56,176 nt of DNA, taken from NCBI GenBank assembly GCA_005888335.1, contig VAWY01000133.1, positions 1 to 56,176 on the forward strand, given 5' to 3'. A model generated the notes under the pieces. It worked only from the letters and a program-made list of their open reading frames with translations. It ran no database searches and was not told where the DNA came from. Below are positions 47,561-55,530 of this stretch, one piece after another; position 1 is the stretch's first letter; every line of letters begins with the position of its first letter. A program made the translations under genes and the position numbers. The stretch is from Actinomycetota bacterium. Its GTDB lineage: Bacteria; Actinomycetota; Thermoleophilia; Solirubrobacterales; Solirubrobacteraceae.

Positions 47561-47818
47561 ATGTCACTGCGCGAGGACTACGGCCTTCCCCGGCGGACGT
47601 CGCTCGGGCTGCGCATGTGGGTGCTCATGGGCGTTGTGCCGCTGGCCGCGCTCGTCCTCTGGCTCGTCGCGCCGAGCAGCCCGGTGGCGGTCGCCGTGCT
47701 GGCGATCGCGATCCTGGTGCTCGTCGGCGCGGGCGTCGCCTGGGCGATGAGCTCCCGCGACCTGCGGCGCCCCCCTGGCCGCAACCCGCAGACGCCGCCC
47801 AGCGCGCGCGGCAGCTAG
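47561..47818 (+). CDS. Small membrane protein, two transmembrane segments
   Basis: 85 residues. Cytosolic basic start (SLREDYGLPRRTSLGLR), then two helices (MWVLMGVVPLAALVLWLV and AVAVLAIAILVLVGAGVAWAM) joined by a short SSPV turn, then a basic Pro-rich tail (RDLRRPPGRNPQTPP). No family recognised. Ten bases after the GGDEF stop, so it is probably co-transcribed, and convergent with the histidine kinase five bases away. It could help tether the cyclase to the membrane; this is a guess. Confidence 0.6.
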   Translation: MSLREDYGLPRRTSLGLRMWVLMGVVPLAALVLWLVAPSSPVAVAVLAIAILVLVGAGVAWAMSSRDLRRPPGRNPQTPPSARGS

Positions 47819-47822
47819 CGCC

Positions 47823-49169
47823 CTACTCCGGCAGCCAGAACGCGAACGTCGCGCCGCCGCCCGGCGTCGGCTCGACCCACACGTGCCCGCGGTGGCGGGC
47901 GATGACGCGCTGCACGATGGCGAGCCCGAGGCCCGTGCCCTCGAATGCGTCGCGGCCGTGCAGCCGCGAGAACATGCCGAAGACGCCTTCGCGCTGTGCA
48001 GCCGGGATCCCGATGCCGTGGTCGATCACGCGCATCGCCCAGCCCCCGTCCTGACGGCCCGCCGCGAGCTCGACCTGCGGCGGCTCCCCGTCACTGAACT
48101 TCAGCGCGTTGGAGAGCAGGTTCTGCATGACGCGGACGAGCTGGCGCCGGTCGCCCGTCACGCTCGGCAGCTCACGGGCCGTGACGTGCGCGCCGGTCTC
48201 GTCCACGCGGGCGCGCAGCGCGTCGAGCGCCTCGGCGGCGACGGCGCCGAGGTCGACGCGCTCGTGCCGGAGGTCCTCGCGGCCGATGCGCGAGTAGTCC
48301 AGCAGCCCGTCGATCATCTGCCGCATGCGCTCCGTGCCCGCGACGGCGTGGTCCATGAACGCGTCGCCGTCGTCACCCAGGCGCCCGCCATAGCGCAGGC
48401 GCAGCAGCTGGACGAAGCCGCTCACCGTGCTCAGCGGCTCGGTCAGGTCGTGCGACGCGATGTAGGCGAACTGCTCGAGCTCGGCGTTCGAGCGTTGCAG
48501 CTCGGCGTTGGCCGCCGCGAGCGCATGCTCGGCCGCCACCGCGCGTTCGTGCGCCCGCCGGCGCTCCTCGCGCACGTCCTCGTTGAAGCGCCAGGCCACC
48601 AGCGCGCCGGCGCCGGCGGTCGCGACGAAGCCCGCGTGGATGAGCGCCCACTTCCACGGGTGGGCGACGGCGTCGGCGTGGTCGTAGACGGAGCGGGGGG
48701 CGATCGCGCCCATCACCCCGTGGTGCAGCGCGACGTAGGCGGCGGCGAGCAGGAAGGTCGTCCAGTCCTCGTAGAGGGTGAGCACGACGATCACCACGAA
48801 GAAGTGGAAGTGGGCCTCGATGACGCCGTGCGAGAAGTGGACGATCAGCGCCGAGGAGGTGAGCAGGCCGAGCGCGACGAGCGCGCTCGCTCGCTTGCGG
48901 TCGGGCGCCAGCGTGCCGAAGGCGGCGATCGCCGCGACCACGCCGCCCTCGAGCAGGCAGTGCCGGATCCCGTAGCCCTGGGCGACGCCGAACGCGGGGA
49001 TCGCGAGCGCGTGGAACCACAGCAGGGCGAGCAGGAAGCGGTGGCGGCGCGCCCACTCGGCGGCGGGCAGCGAGTTGCCCTGCGGCAGCGCGGCGCGCAC
49101 CCGGCGCAGCAGGCGGGCCGCCGGCGCGGCATCGCCGGGGGCGGGCAGGCGGATCTCGGAGGTGCTCAT
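47823..49169 (-). CDS. Membrane sensor histidine kinase with HFHFF motif
   Basis: 448 residues. Six membrane segments in residues 45-195, with VIEAHFHFFVVIVVLTLYEDW (His120, His122) and VALHHGVMGA (His149-150); this His-rich membrane module occurs in other bacterial sensors but its ligand is unknown. A linking coiled coil (HALAAANAELQRSNAELEQF) leads to the HisKA helix with phosphoacceptor His240 (ASHDLTEPL) and an HATPase domain (MQNLLSNALKF, DHGIGIP, GTGLGLAIVQRV). No response regulator is adjacent; an orphan kinase. ATG 49169 is chosen, since upstream in-frame sequence would cross the divergent gene. The chromophore or ligand might be heme or a metal bound by the histidines. Confidence 0.9.
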   Translation of the reverse strand: MSTSEIRLPAPGDAAPAARLLRRVRAALPQGNSLPAAEWARRHRFLLALLWFHALAIPAFGVAQGYGIRHCLLEGGVVAAIAAFGTLAPDRKRASALVALGLLTSSALIVHFSHGVIEAHFHFFVVIVVLTLYEDWTTFLLAAAYVALHHGVMGAIAPRSVYDHADAVAHPWKWALIHAGFVATAGAGALVAWRFNEDVREERRRAHERAVAAEHALAAANAELQRSNAELEQFAYIASHDLTEPLSTVSGFVQLLRLRYGGRLGDDGDAFMDHAVAGTERMRQMIDGLLDYSRIGREDLRHERVDLGAVAAEALDALRARVDETGAHVTARELPSVTGDRRQLVRVMQNLLSNALKFSDGEPPQVELAAGRQDGGWAMRVIDHGIGIPAAQREGVFGMFSRLHGRDAFEGTGLGLAIVQRVIARHRGHVWVEPTPGGGATFAFWLPE

Positions 49170-49226
49170 CCTCGCGGCGTTCCGGTACACCACGCGTTTC
49201 GGCCGCTGATCGGCGATCCTTGAGCG

Positions 49227-49412
49227 ATGGTTCCCGAGGAGCCTACGCCCGAGGAACGTCGCGCCGAGTTCGCCGAGCGCGCCGAGGACGAGGCCGCGCG
49301 CGCCGACGAGGCCGAGGAGCCGGCCGAGCGGCGCGCGCATGCCCGCCGCGCCGAGAAGGCCGCGTACCTCGAGGACAAGCTCGCCGAGCAGGCCGAGGCG
49401 GACCGTGGCTGA
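49227..49412 (+). CDS. Small charged helical protein
   Basis: 61 residues, almost only Glu, Ala, Arg, Asp and Lys (EERRAEFAERAEDEAARADEAEE), so probably one long helix or coiled coil. Its stop lies inside the start region of the M29 aminopeptidase (8-base overlap), a coupling typical of this genome and the main reason to accept it. No Shine-Dalgarno; no known family. It could be a leader peptide controlling translation of the peptidase. Confidence 0.45.
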   Translation: MVPEEPTPEERRAEFAERAEDEAARADEAEEPAERRAHARRAEKAAYLEDKLAEQAEADRG

Positions 49413-50601
49413 GCGCGACCGGCTCGTCGAGGCGCTCGCTGACCTCGCCGTCGTCGGCGGCGCGAACCTCCAGCGCGGCCAGATCCTCGCGCTGACCACC
49501 GAGCCCGGCAAGGAGGAGCTGGCCCGTGCCGTGGCCGCGGCCGCCTACCGCCGCGGGGCGAAGTTCGTCGACGTGTGGTCGTTCGACCTGCACGTCAAGC
49601 GGGCGCGCGTGCTCTACGGCGCCGACGAGGACCTCGAGTACGTGCCGCCGTGGTACGGCGAGCGGCTGCGGGCGCTGGGCGAGCACCGCGCGGCGCGCGT
49701 CGGCCTGACCGGTCCCGTGGAGCCGAGGCTGTTCGACGGCCTGGATCCGTCGCGCCTGGCGCGCGACCCGCTGCCGCGCCTGCCCGAGGCCGTCGAGCTC
49801 GTCAACGCGCAGACGACCAACTGGACGCTCGTCCCCTGCCCGACGCCCGAGTGGGCGGCGCTCGTCCACGGCGACGGCGACGGCGCCCTGGACCGCCTGT
49901 GGGCGGACGTCGCGCGCGTGTGCCGGCTCGACGCCGGCGACCCGTCGGCCGCGTGGCGCGCGCGGGGCGACCAGCTCGTCGGGATCGCCGAGCGCCTCAC
50001 CGCCGCGCGGCTGGACGCCCTGCGCTTCACCGGCCCGGGCACCGACCTCACCGTCGGACTGCTGGGCGGATCGCGCTGGCTGGGCGGGCGGATGGAGACG
50101 GTCGGCGGCATCGTCCACGTCCCGAACATCCCCACCGAGGAGGTCTTCACCGCGCCCGATCCGCAGCGCGTCGACGGCGAGGTGCGCTCGACCAAGCCGC
50201 TGGTCCTCGGCGGCACGACGGTGCGCGGGCTGCGCGTCCGCTTCGAGGGCGGGCGGGCCGTCTCGATCGAGGCCGACGAGGGCGGCGACGTCCTCGCCGA
50301 GCTGACCCGCCGCGACGAGGGGGCGGCCCGCCTGGGCGAGGTCGCCCTCGTGGACCGCGAGAGCCGCGTCGGCGCGCTGGACCGCGTCTTCTACGACACG
50401 CTGCTCGACGAGAACGCGGCCAGCCACATCGCGCTCGGGGCCGCCTACGCGGTGACGGTCAGCGACGAGGACCGCGAGCGCGTCAACACGAGCGTGATCC
50501 ACATCGACTTCATGATCGGCGGCGACGACGTTCGCGTCACCGGGCTCACCCGCGACGGCTCCGAGGTCCCGGTGCTCGAGGGCGGGGTCTTCCGCTTGTA
50601 G
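49405..50601 (+). CDS. M29-family metallo-aminopeptidase
   Basis: 398 residues. Matches the aminopeptidase S/T/PepS family, two-metal enzymes with a broad N-terminal specificity: LTVGLLGG, NIPTEEVFTAPDPQRVDGEV with a first Glu ligand, LGEVALVD with a second Glu, ASHIALGAAY (His and Tyr) and VIHIDFMIGG (His-x-Asp), in the expected order. GTG at 49405 fits the family start (ERDRLVEALADLAVVGGANLQ); the 49227 reading frame overlaps it by eight bases. Cytosolic peptide turnover. Followed by 89 bp to the tRNA gene. Confidence 0.9.
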   Translation: MAERDRLVEALADLAVVGGANLQRGQILALTTEPGKEELARAVAAAAYRRGAKFVDVWSFDLHVKRARVLYGADEDLEYVPPWYGERLRALGEHRAARVGLTGPVEPRLFDGLDPSRLARDPLPRLPEAVELVNAQTTNWTLVPCPTPEWAALVHGDGDGALDRLWADVARVCRLDAGDPSAAWRARGDQLVGIAERLTAARLDALRFTGPGTDLTVGLLGGSRWLGGRMETVGGIVHVPNIPTEEVFTAPDPQRVDGEVRSTKPLVLGGTTVRGLRVRFEGGRAVSIEADEGGDVLAELTRRDEGAARLGEVALVDRESRVGALDRVFYDTLLDENAASHIALGAAYAVTVSDEDRERVNTSVIHIDFMIGGDDVRVTGLTRDGSEVPVLEGGVFRL

Positions 50602-50672
50602 GCCACCACGCGGGCGCTGGGGTCCCCGGCAACGGCCCGCGCGGGCCCCGGAATCGCCTCTGCCGGGGGCGA

Positions 50673-50678
50673 TAGCCT
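50673..50678 (+). promoter_or_regulatory. Candidate -10 (TAGCCT) of tRNA-Ser
   Basis: TAGCCT ends 12 bases before the mature 5' end of the tRNA at 50691, fitting a short 5' leader removed by RNase P. Confidence 0.35.
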
Positions 50679-50690
50679 GCAGGGCCGCTC

Positions 50691-50780
50691 GGAGAGGTGC
50701 CGGAGCGGTTGAACGGGCGCGACTGGAAATCGCGTAACGGGGGTTGACCTCGTTCGAGGGTTCGAATCCCTCCCTCTCCG
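50691..50780 (+). tRNA. tRNA-Ser (anticodon GGA)
   Basis: Acceptor stem GGAGAGG (50691-50697) pairs with CCTCTCC (50773-50779), discriminator G at 50780. Anticodon stem CGCGA/TCGCG with loop CTGGAAA gives anticodon GGA (50725-50727). The T arm is GAGGG-TTCGAAT-CCCTC (50756-50772), and a long variable arm, typical of serine tRNAs, lies between. CCA is not encoded (GCTGTG follows). It reads UCC and UCU codons. Confidence 0.97.
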
Positions 50781-50792
50781 CTGTGCGACGGC

Positions 50793-51335
50793 CTACGCCG
50801 CCTCTGCGAGCAGCGCCTCGAGGTCGAGGTCGCCGAAGCCGCCGGTGAGGTGGCCCTCCTCGTCGCGCGGCCACTGGTCGACGGGCCGGTCCCAGCACAG
50901 CTCGACGTCGTTGCCGTCGGGGTCGGAGATGTAGATCGCCTCGTGCGTGCCGTGGTCGGAGGCCTGGCGGATCGTCCAGTCGACCTCGCGCAGGCGGCGC
51001 AGCGCGTCGGCGAGCCCGGCGCGCGTCGGGTAGGCGATCGCCACGTGGTGCAGGCCCGCGACGCCGTCGGGCTGGGGCGGACCGCCCGCGGACTTCCACG
51101 TGTTGAAGCCGAGGTGATGGTGATAGCCGCCGGCGGAGACGAAGAGGATGTCGCCGGTCGTCCCCCAGCCGGGCACGCCCCGCGCCTCCATGATCACGTC
51201 GAAGCCGAGGACGCCGACGTAGAAGTCGCGCACCCGGTCGATGTCCGCGGTGCGCAGGTGGACGTGACCGATCCGCACGCCGGGCTCGATCGGGCGGGGC
51301 GCGCGCTGGCGAGGCGTGACCGGAGGGTCGGCCAT
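50793..51335 (-). CDS. VOC-superfamily (glyoxalase/extradiol dioxygenase-like) protein
   Basis: 180 residues with two beta-alpha-beta-beta-beta modules: GHVHLRTADIDRVRDFYVGVLGFDV and LHHVAIAYPTRAGLADALR, ending YISDPDGNDVELCWD. Metal ligands are probably His in HVHL, His in LHHVAI and Glu in DVELCWD, the layout of catechol 2,3-dioxygenase-like (CatE) and glyoxalase enzymes. HHHLGFNTW is also typical of the CatE branch. Ring cleavage of a catechol-like compound is possible but unproven. The ATG overlaps the phosphatase stop (TGATG). No aromatic pathway genes are nearby. Confidence 0.85.
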   Translation of the reverse strand: MADPPVTPRQRAPRPIEPGVRIGHVHLRTADIDRVRDFYVGVLGFDVIMEARGVPGWGTTGDILFVSAGGYHHHLGFNTWKSAGGPPQPDGVAGLHHVAIAYPTRAGLADALRRLREVDWTIRQASDHGTHEAIYISDPDGNDVELCWDRPVDQWPRDEEGHLTGGFGDLDLEALLAEAA

Positions 51336-52864
51336 CAGCGCAACCGTATCTCGCCGGAGCTCAGGCTGACCGCCAGCAGCGCGACGTCGTCGGGGCGCTC
51401 GCGCTCGCCGGTCGCGTCGGCCATGACCGCGTCGCACAGCACGCTGAGATCCGAGCCGTCCCACGCGCCGGCGATCGCGGCGAGTCGCTCGATGCCCACC
51501 TCCAGCGACGCGCCGGGCTCCTCGATCAGCCCGTCGGTGTAGAGCAGGAGCGTGCCGCGCGGCGGCAGCTCCGCGATCGCCTGCGACCCGGCGCCCGACC
51601 CGGCGCCGAGCGGGGCGCCGCGCCCGCCCACGAGCAGCGCGGGCGCCAGGCCCGGGGCCACGACCAGCGGCGGCAGGTGGCCGGCGTTGGCGTAGGCGAC
51701 GCGCCGCGAGGCCGGGTCGAGCACCGCGTAGACGAGCGTCGTCAGGTCGGCCAGCTCGAGGTGGCAGACCAGGGCGTCGAGCCGGCGGACGACCGCGCCC
51801 GGATCGGCGCCCTCGACCGCGTAGGCGCGCAGCGCGGCGCGCGTCTGGCTCATCACGGAGGCGGCCGGCACGCCGCGCCCGGCGACGTCGCCGATGACCA
51901 GCCCGACGCGCCGGTCGGGCAGCGCGAAGAGGTCGTACCAGTCGCCGCCCACCTGCACGTGCGGCCCCGCCGGCAGGTAGCGCGCCGCGGCCTGCACGCC
52001 CGGCAGGTCGGGCAGCCGCCCGGGCAGCAGCGAGCGCTGCAGCGTCTCGACCACCCGGCGCTCGCCCGCGAGCTCCTCTTCGAGCGCGCGGCGGCGCGCC
52101 ACCTCGGCGGTGGTCTCGACGGCGGCGATCAGCACGCCCCCCGGCTGCTCGGCCGGGTCGCGCAGCGGCACGAACGTCAGGTCGTAGAAGCGCCTGCCGG
52201 CCGCCCACTCGACGGGCAGGTCGCGGATGCGCACCTGCTCGCCCTCGACGCGGACGCGGTCGAGGACCGGGACCATGTCCGCCGTCTCCGGGATGGCCTC
52301 GGCGTGCGGGCGTCCGAGCAGCGGGCGGTCGTCGGGCAGCAGGCCGAACGCCCACTGGTTGACCAGGCGGTAGACGTGGTCGGGCCCCCAGGTCACGGCG
52401 ACGCCCGCGGGCGCCTGCTCGATGACCTGCTGGAGCAGCAGGCGCTCCTCGGCCAGCGCGCGCTCGAGCGCCACGCGCGCGGTGACGTCGGTGCACGTGC
52501 CGACCCACTCGCGCACGGTGCCGTCGAGCTCGAAGACCGGCGCGCCGCGGGCGGAGATGTGGCAAAAGCCGCCGTCGGCGGCGCGCACCCGGTACTGGAC
52601 CGCGTAGACGCTCTGGGCGCGCACCGCGCGCTGCCAGGCGGCGCGGACACGGGCGCGGTCGTCCGGATGCACCGCGTCGAGCCAGCCGTGCCCGAGCACC
52701 TCGTCGGTCGACTGACCGGTGATCTCGCGCCAGCCCGGCAGGTCCTCGTGGACGCGGCCGTCGGGCGTCGTCGTCCAGACGACCTGCGCGGTCGCCTCGA
52801 CCAGCGAGCGGTAGCGCTCTTCGCTGTGGCGCAGGGCGAGCAGGGCGTCGTCGACGCTGCTCAT
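51335..52864 (-). CDS. PAS-PAS-SpoIIE (PP2C-type) phosphatase, RsbU-like
   Basis: 509 residues. PAS domain 1 about 15-130 (RYRSLVEATAQVVWTTTPDG, WVGTCTDVTAR), PAS domain 2 about 140-260 (QQVIEQAPAGVAVTWGPDH), a connecting helix (ALEEELAGERRVVETLQRSLLP), and a SpoIIE/PP2C domain about 285-505 (GGDWYDLFALPD, VIGDVAGRGVPAA, LLLYTDGLIEEPG, RPDDVALLAV) with metal aspartates. Such proteins dephosphorylate anti-anti-sigma factors and so switch sigma-factor use with a signal read by the PAS domains; no anti-sigma partner is encoded here. TAGGCT lies eight bases before the ATG at 52864. Coupled to the downstream VOC gene. Confidence 0.9.
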   Translation of the reverse strand: MSSVDDALLALRHSEERYRSLVEATAQVVWTTTPDGRVHEDLPGWREITGQSTDEVLGHGWLDAVHPDDRARVRAAWQRAVRAQSVYAVQYRVRAADGGFCHISARGAPVFELDGTVREWVGTCTDVTARVALERALAEERLLLQQVIEQAPAGVAVTWGPDHVYRLVNQWAFGLLPDDRPLLGRPHAEAIPETADMVPVLDRVRVEGEQVRIRDLPVEWAAGRRFYDLTFVPLRDPAEQPGGVLIAAVETTAEVARRRALEEELAGERRVVETLQRSLLPGRLPDLPGVQAAARYLPAGPHVQVGGDWYDLFALPDRRVGLVIGDVAGRGVPAASVMSQTRAALRAYAVEGADPGAVVRRLDALVCHLELADLTTLVYAVLDPASRRVAYANAGHLPPLVVAPGLAPALLVGGRGAPLGAGSGAGSQAIAELPPRGTLLLYTDGLIEEPGASLEVGIERLAAIAGAWDGSDLSVLCDAVMADATGERERPDDVALLAVSLSSGEIRLR

Positions 52865-52872
52865 GAGGCCCC

Positions 52873-52878
52873 AGCCTA
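52873..52878 (-). promoter_or_regulatory. -10 element TAGGCT of the phosphatase gene
   Basis: On the minus strand TAGGCT is followed by eight bases and the ATG at 52864; no Shine-Dalgarno. Its TAG is also the stop codon of the gene upstream. Confidence 0.4.
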
Positions 52879-53379
52879 CGGCGCGCGCGTGGCGCGCTGC
52901 CATTCGGCCTGGGCGGCCTCGACCGCGTCGAGCGCGGTGTCCGCCTCGACGTTCCGGCGCAGCGCCGCCAGGCCGCTCACGGCGCGATCGAAGGCGGCGA
53001 ACGCCCGGTCGTCGTCGCCTCGCGCGTCCTCGAGCCGGTCCGCGCAGCGCTCCAGCGCGACGAGCCGGTGGTCGAGGACGCCGAGGGCGACGCGCGTCGC
53101 CGCCGCGTTCGCGCCCGCCGACCCGACCGCCACCGCGCGCGCCGCGCGCGCGGCGGTCACCGCGCGGCGCAGCTCCTCGTCGGCCTCGGCCACGAGCGCG
53201 TCGTCGCCGGCTTGCGGCGCGGCGGGCTCGACCGCGGCCTCGCCGCCGTCGGCCTCGCCGCTGTCGGCCTCGCGCTCGCTCTCGCCCGCGGGCCGCTCCG
53301 CGCGCCCGCCGCGGGCGAACCAGCCGGCCGCGAAGGCCGCGGCGAGCAGGCCGAGGATGAGCAGCTGCTCGGAGGTCAC
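52876..53379 (-). CDS. Ala-rich membrane-anchored helical protein
   Basis: 167 residues. One N-terminal membrane helix (LLILGLLAAAFAAGWFA), then an acidic Glu/Gly/Ala segment and an Ala-rich helical part (AVTAARAARAVAVGS, AFAAFDRAVSGLAALRRN). No family recognised. GTG at 53379 is the sensible start, just before the helix; the frame is open further upstream but that lies over the transaldolase promoter region. Divergent from transaldolase by 73 bp; its stop overlaps the phosphatase promoter. Function unknown. Confidence 0.6.
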   Translation of the reverse strand: MTSEQLLILGLLAAAFAAGWFARGGRAERPAGESEREADSGEADGGEAAVEPAAPQAGDDALVAEADEELRRAVTAARAARAVAVGSAGANAAATRVALGVLDHRLVALERCADRLEDARGDDDRAFAAFDRAVSGLAALRRNVEADTALDAVEAAQAEWQRATRAP

Positions 53380-53407
53380 GGCCGGGATTGCTACCAGGTG
53401 TGGCCGG

Positions 53408-53413
53408 TAGCCT
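53408..53413 (+). promoter_or_regulatory. Candidate -10 (TAGCCT) of transaldolase
   Basis: TAGCCT 39 bp before the transaldolase ATG leaves room for a short leader with the AGGAGG ribosome-binding site at 53441-53446. Confidence 0.35.
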
Positions 53414-53452
53414 GAATGGCGAGCGTCCCGTCCCCGAGCCCAGGAGGTCCCG

Positions 53453-54565
53453 ATGGCCACGTCGCGGCTGCACCAGCTGTCCGAGCAGGGACAGAGCGTC
53501 TGGATCGACTTCCTCTCGCGGCCACTGCTGCGCGACGGCGACCTCGAGCGCATGCTCCGCGACGACGCCGTCGTCGGGGTGACCTCGAATCCGACGATCT
53601 TCCAGAAGGCGATCAGCCAGGGCGACGCCTACGACGAGCAGATCCGCGAGGTGCTCGAACGCAGCGAGGATGCCAAGGAGGTCTTCCTCGAGCTGGCCGT
53701 GCGCGACGTCCAGGACGCCTGCGACCTGCTGGGAGACACCCACGAGCGGACCGGCGGCGTCGACGGCTTCGTCTCGATCGAGGTCGACCCGCACCTCGCC
53801 TACGACCGCGACGCGACGATCGCCGAGGCGCGCCGGCTGAGCGAGCTCGTCGACCGGCCCAACGTCTACGTGAAGATCCCGGCCACCGAGCCCGGTCTCG
53901 GCGCCATCGAGGAGACCATCGCCGCCGGCATCCCGGTCAACGTGACGCTGATCTTCGGGCTGGGCCGCTACCGCGCCGTGGCCGAGGCCTACCTGCGCGG
54001 TCTGGAGCGCCTGGTGGAGTCCGGCGGCGACGCCGCGAAGGTCCCGAGCGTTGCCTCGTTCTTCGTCTCGCGCGTGGACACCGAGGCCGACAAGCGCCTC
54101 GACAAGCTCGGCGGGCACGACGACCTGCGCGGCCGCCTGGCCATCGCCAACGCGCGCCTCGCCTACCAGGCCTTCAAGGAGATCTTCGCCGGCGAGCGCT
54201 GGGAGGCCCTGCGGGCGGCCGGCGCGCGACCGCAGCGCTGCCTGTGGGCCTCGACGTCGGTCAAGGACGAGCGCTACCGCGACACGATGTACGTCGAGGA
54301 GCTGATCGGCCCCGACACCGTCGACACGATGCCGCCGGAGACGATCGCCGCCTTCCAGGACCACGGCGAGGTGGCGCCGACGCTCGAGCGCGACATCGAC
54401 GGCGCGCGTGACCTCCTCGAGCGGCTGCGCGAGGCGGGCATCGACTACGACGACGTCATCGACACGCTCGAGCGCGAGGGCGTGCAGAAGTTCACCGACT
54501 CCTTCCAGCAGCTGCTCGACGACGTCAAGTCCAAGCGCGACGCGCTTGCCGGCGCGCCGACCTGA
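53453..54565 (+). CDS. tal: Transaldolase
   Basis: 370 residues, the length of actinobacterial transaldolases. It transfers a dihydroxyacetone unit between sedoheptulose 7-phosphate and glyceraldehyde 3-phosphate in the pentose phosphate pathway. Motifs: SVWIDFLSRPLL, GVTSNPTIFQKA, the Schiff-base Lys141 in NVYVKIPAT, INVTLIFG-like VNVTLIFGLGRY, and RCLWASTSVKD. AGGAGGTCCCG gives a strong ribosome-binding site before the ATG. Usually clustered with transketolase and glucose-6-phosphate dehydrogenase; here it stands alone. Confidence 0.96.
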   Translation: MATSRLHQLSEQGQSVWIDFLSRPLLRDGDLERMLRDDAVVGVTSNPTIFQKAISQGDAYDEQIREVLERSEDAKEVFLELAVRDVQDACDLLGDTHERTGGVDGFVSIEVDPHLAYDRDATIAEARRLSELVDRPNVYVKIPATEPGLGAIEETIAAGIPVNVTLIFGLGRYRAVAEAYLRGLERLVESGGDAAKVPSVASFFVSRVDTEADKRLDKLGGHDDLRGRLAIANARLAYQAFKEIFAGERWEALRAAGARPQRCLWASTSVKDERYRDTMYVEELIGPDTVDTMPPETIAAFQDHGEVAPTLERDIDGARDLLERLREAGIDYDDVIDTLEREGVQKFTDSFQQLLDDVKSKRDALAGAPT

Positions 54566-54662
54566 AAGGGACGCATAACCTGCCTTTCGGTCGGGCAATC
54601 CCCTGAAAAGGCAGGCAGGGCGCCCGCCGCGCAGGACAATCTCGAAAGCGGGAGGCAACACC
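54562..54662 (+). promoter_or_regulatory. Structured leader of the secreted protease
   Basis: CCTGCCTTT (54579-54587) pairs with AAAGGCAGG (54607-54615), a perfect 9-bp stem. GAAAGG (54564-54569) can instead pair with CCTTTC (54583-54588), so two folds compete. (C)CTGAAA-like blocks recur at 54562, 54602 and 54662. The leader ends in GGGAGG before a TTG start. Could be a leader regulator or the transaldolase terminator. Confidence 0.4.
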
Positions 54663-55481
54663 TTGAAAGCACGCAGGCATGCTGCGGTGACACTGGCGGC
54701 CGCGGTCTGCGCGCTGTTGCTCGTCGTCCCGGCGGCGGGCGCCTGGGCGCCGGCGGACAGCGCCGCGGTCCATCCGGGCGTCCAGACGTTCACCAACGGC
54801 GCGCAGTGCACCGCCAACTTCATCTACCAGGACCCGAGCAACGTCTACATCGGCCAGGCCGCGCACTGCTCGGGCACGGGCAGCAGCACCGACACCAACG
54901 GCTGCACGTCCAAGTCGCTGCCCGACGGCACGCAGGTGCAGGTCGACGGCGCCAGCAAGCCCGGGGTCATGGTCTACAACTCGTGGAACGCCATGCAGCG
55001 CCTGGGGGAGAAGGACGCCAACACCTGCCAGTACAACGACCTCGCCCTGATCCGGCTCGATCCGGTCGACGTGGCGAAGACCAACCCGTCGATCCCGTTC
55101 TGGGGCGGGCCGACCGGCGTGAACACGACCGGCACGCAAGCCGGAGACGAGGTCGAGTCCTACGGCAACTCCGAGCTGCGCGGCGGCGTGAGCGCCCTCT
55201 CGCCCAAGGAGGGCAAGAGCCTCGGCGACGACGCCGGCGGCTGGACGCACCAGGTCTACACCGTGACGCCCGGCATCCCGGGCGACTCGGGCAGCGCGTT
55301 CATCGACGCGAGCGGCAAGGCGCTCGGCATCCTGAGCACCGTCGAGCTCGCGCCGCTGGCGGGCTCCAACGGCGTCGGCGACGTGGCCAAGGAGGTCGCG
55401 TACATGCAGTCGCACGGCGGGCCCGGCGCGAGCATCGTCAGCGGCACCGAGCCGTTCACCGGGCCGCTGTCGCCCGTCTGA
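54663..55481 (+). CDS. Secreted trypsin-like serine protease
   Basis: 272 residues. TTG start preceded by GGGAGG; signal peptide to AAGAW. The chymotrypsin-fold triad is His68 (QAAHCS), Asp126 (YNDLALIRL) and Ser209 (PGDSGSAF). Cysteines in QCTANF/AHCSG and GCTSK/TCQYN can form disulfides. GIPGDSGSAF resembles glutamyl endopeptidase/streptogrisin relatives. No pro-domain is evident, and no C-terminal anchor. Convergent with the surface protein at the right edge over a strong terminator. May process secreted proteins or serve nutrition; not assigned. Confidence 0.87.
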   Translation: MKARRHAAVTLAAAVCALLLVVPAAGAWAPADSAAVHPGVQTFTNGAQCTANFIYQDPSNVYIGQAAHCSGTGSSTDTNGCTSKSLPDGTQVQVDGASKPGVMVYNSWNAMQRLGEKDANTCQYNDLALIRLDPVDVAKTNPSIPFWGGPTGVNTTGTQAGDEVESYGNSELRGGVSALSPKEGKSLGDDAGGWTHQVYTVTPGIPGDSGSAFIDASGKALGILSTVELAPLAGSNGVGDVAKEVAYMQSHGGPGASIVSGTEPFTGPLSPV

Positions 55482-55488
55482 CCCCGGC

Positions 55489-55523
55489 GCGGGGAGGGGG
55501 CCTGGCGAGCGCCCCCTCCCCGC
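55489..55523. terminator. Bidirectional terminator hairpin
   Basis: A perfect 13-bp stem (55489-55501 with 55511-55523; GCGGGGAGGGGGC and its complement) and a nine-base loop between convergent genes. Confidence 0.8.
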
Positions 55524-55530
55524 CGTCGTC

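Noticed and set aside
50691..50780. tRNA-associated integration site with a mobile element
   Set aside because: No integrase, direct repeat of the tRNA 3' end or composition change is visible on either side.
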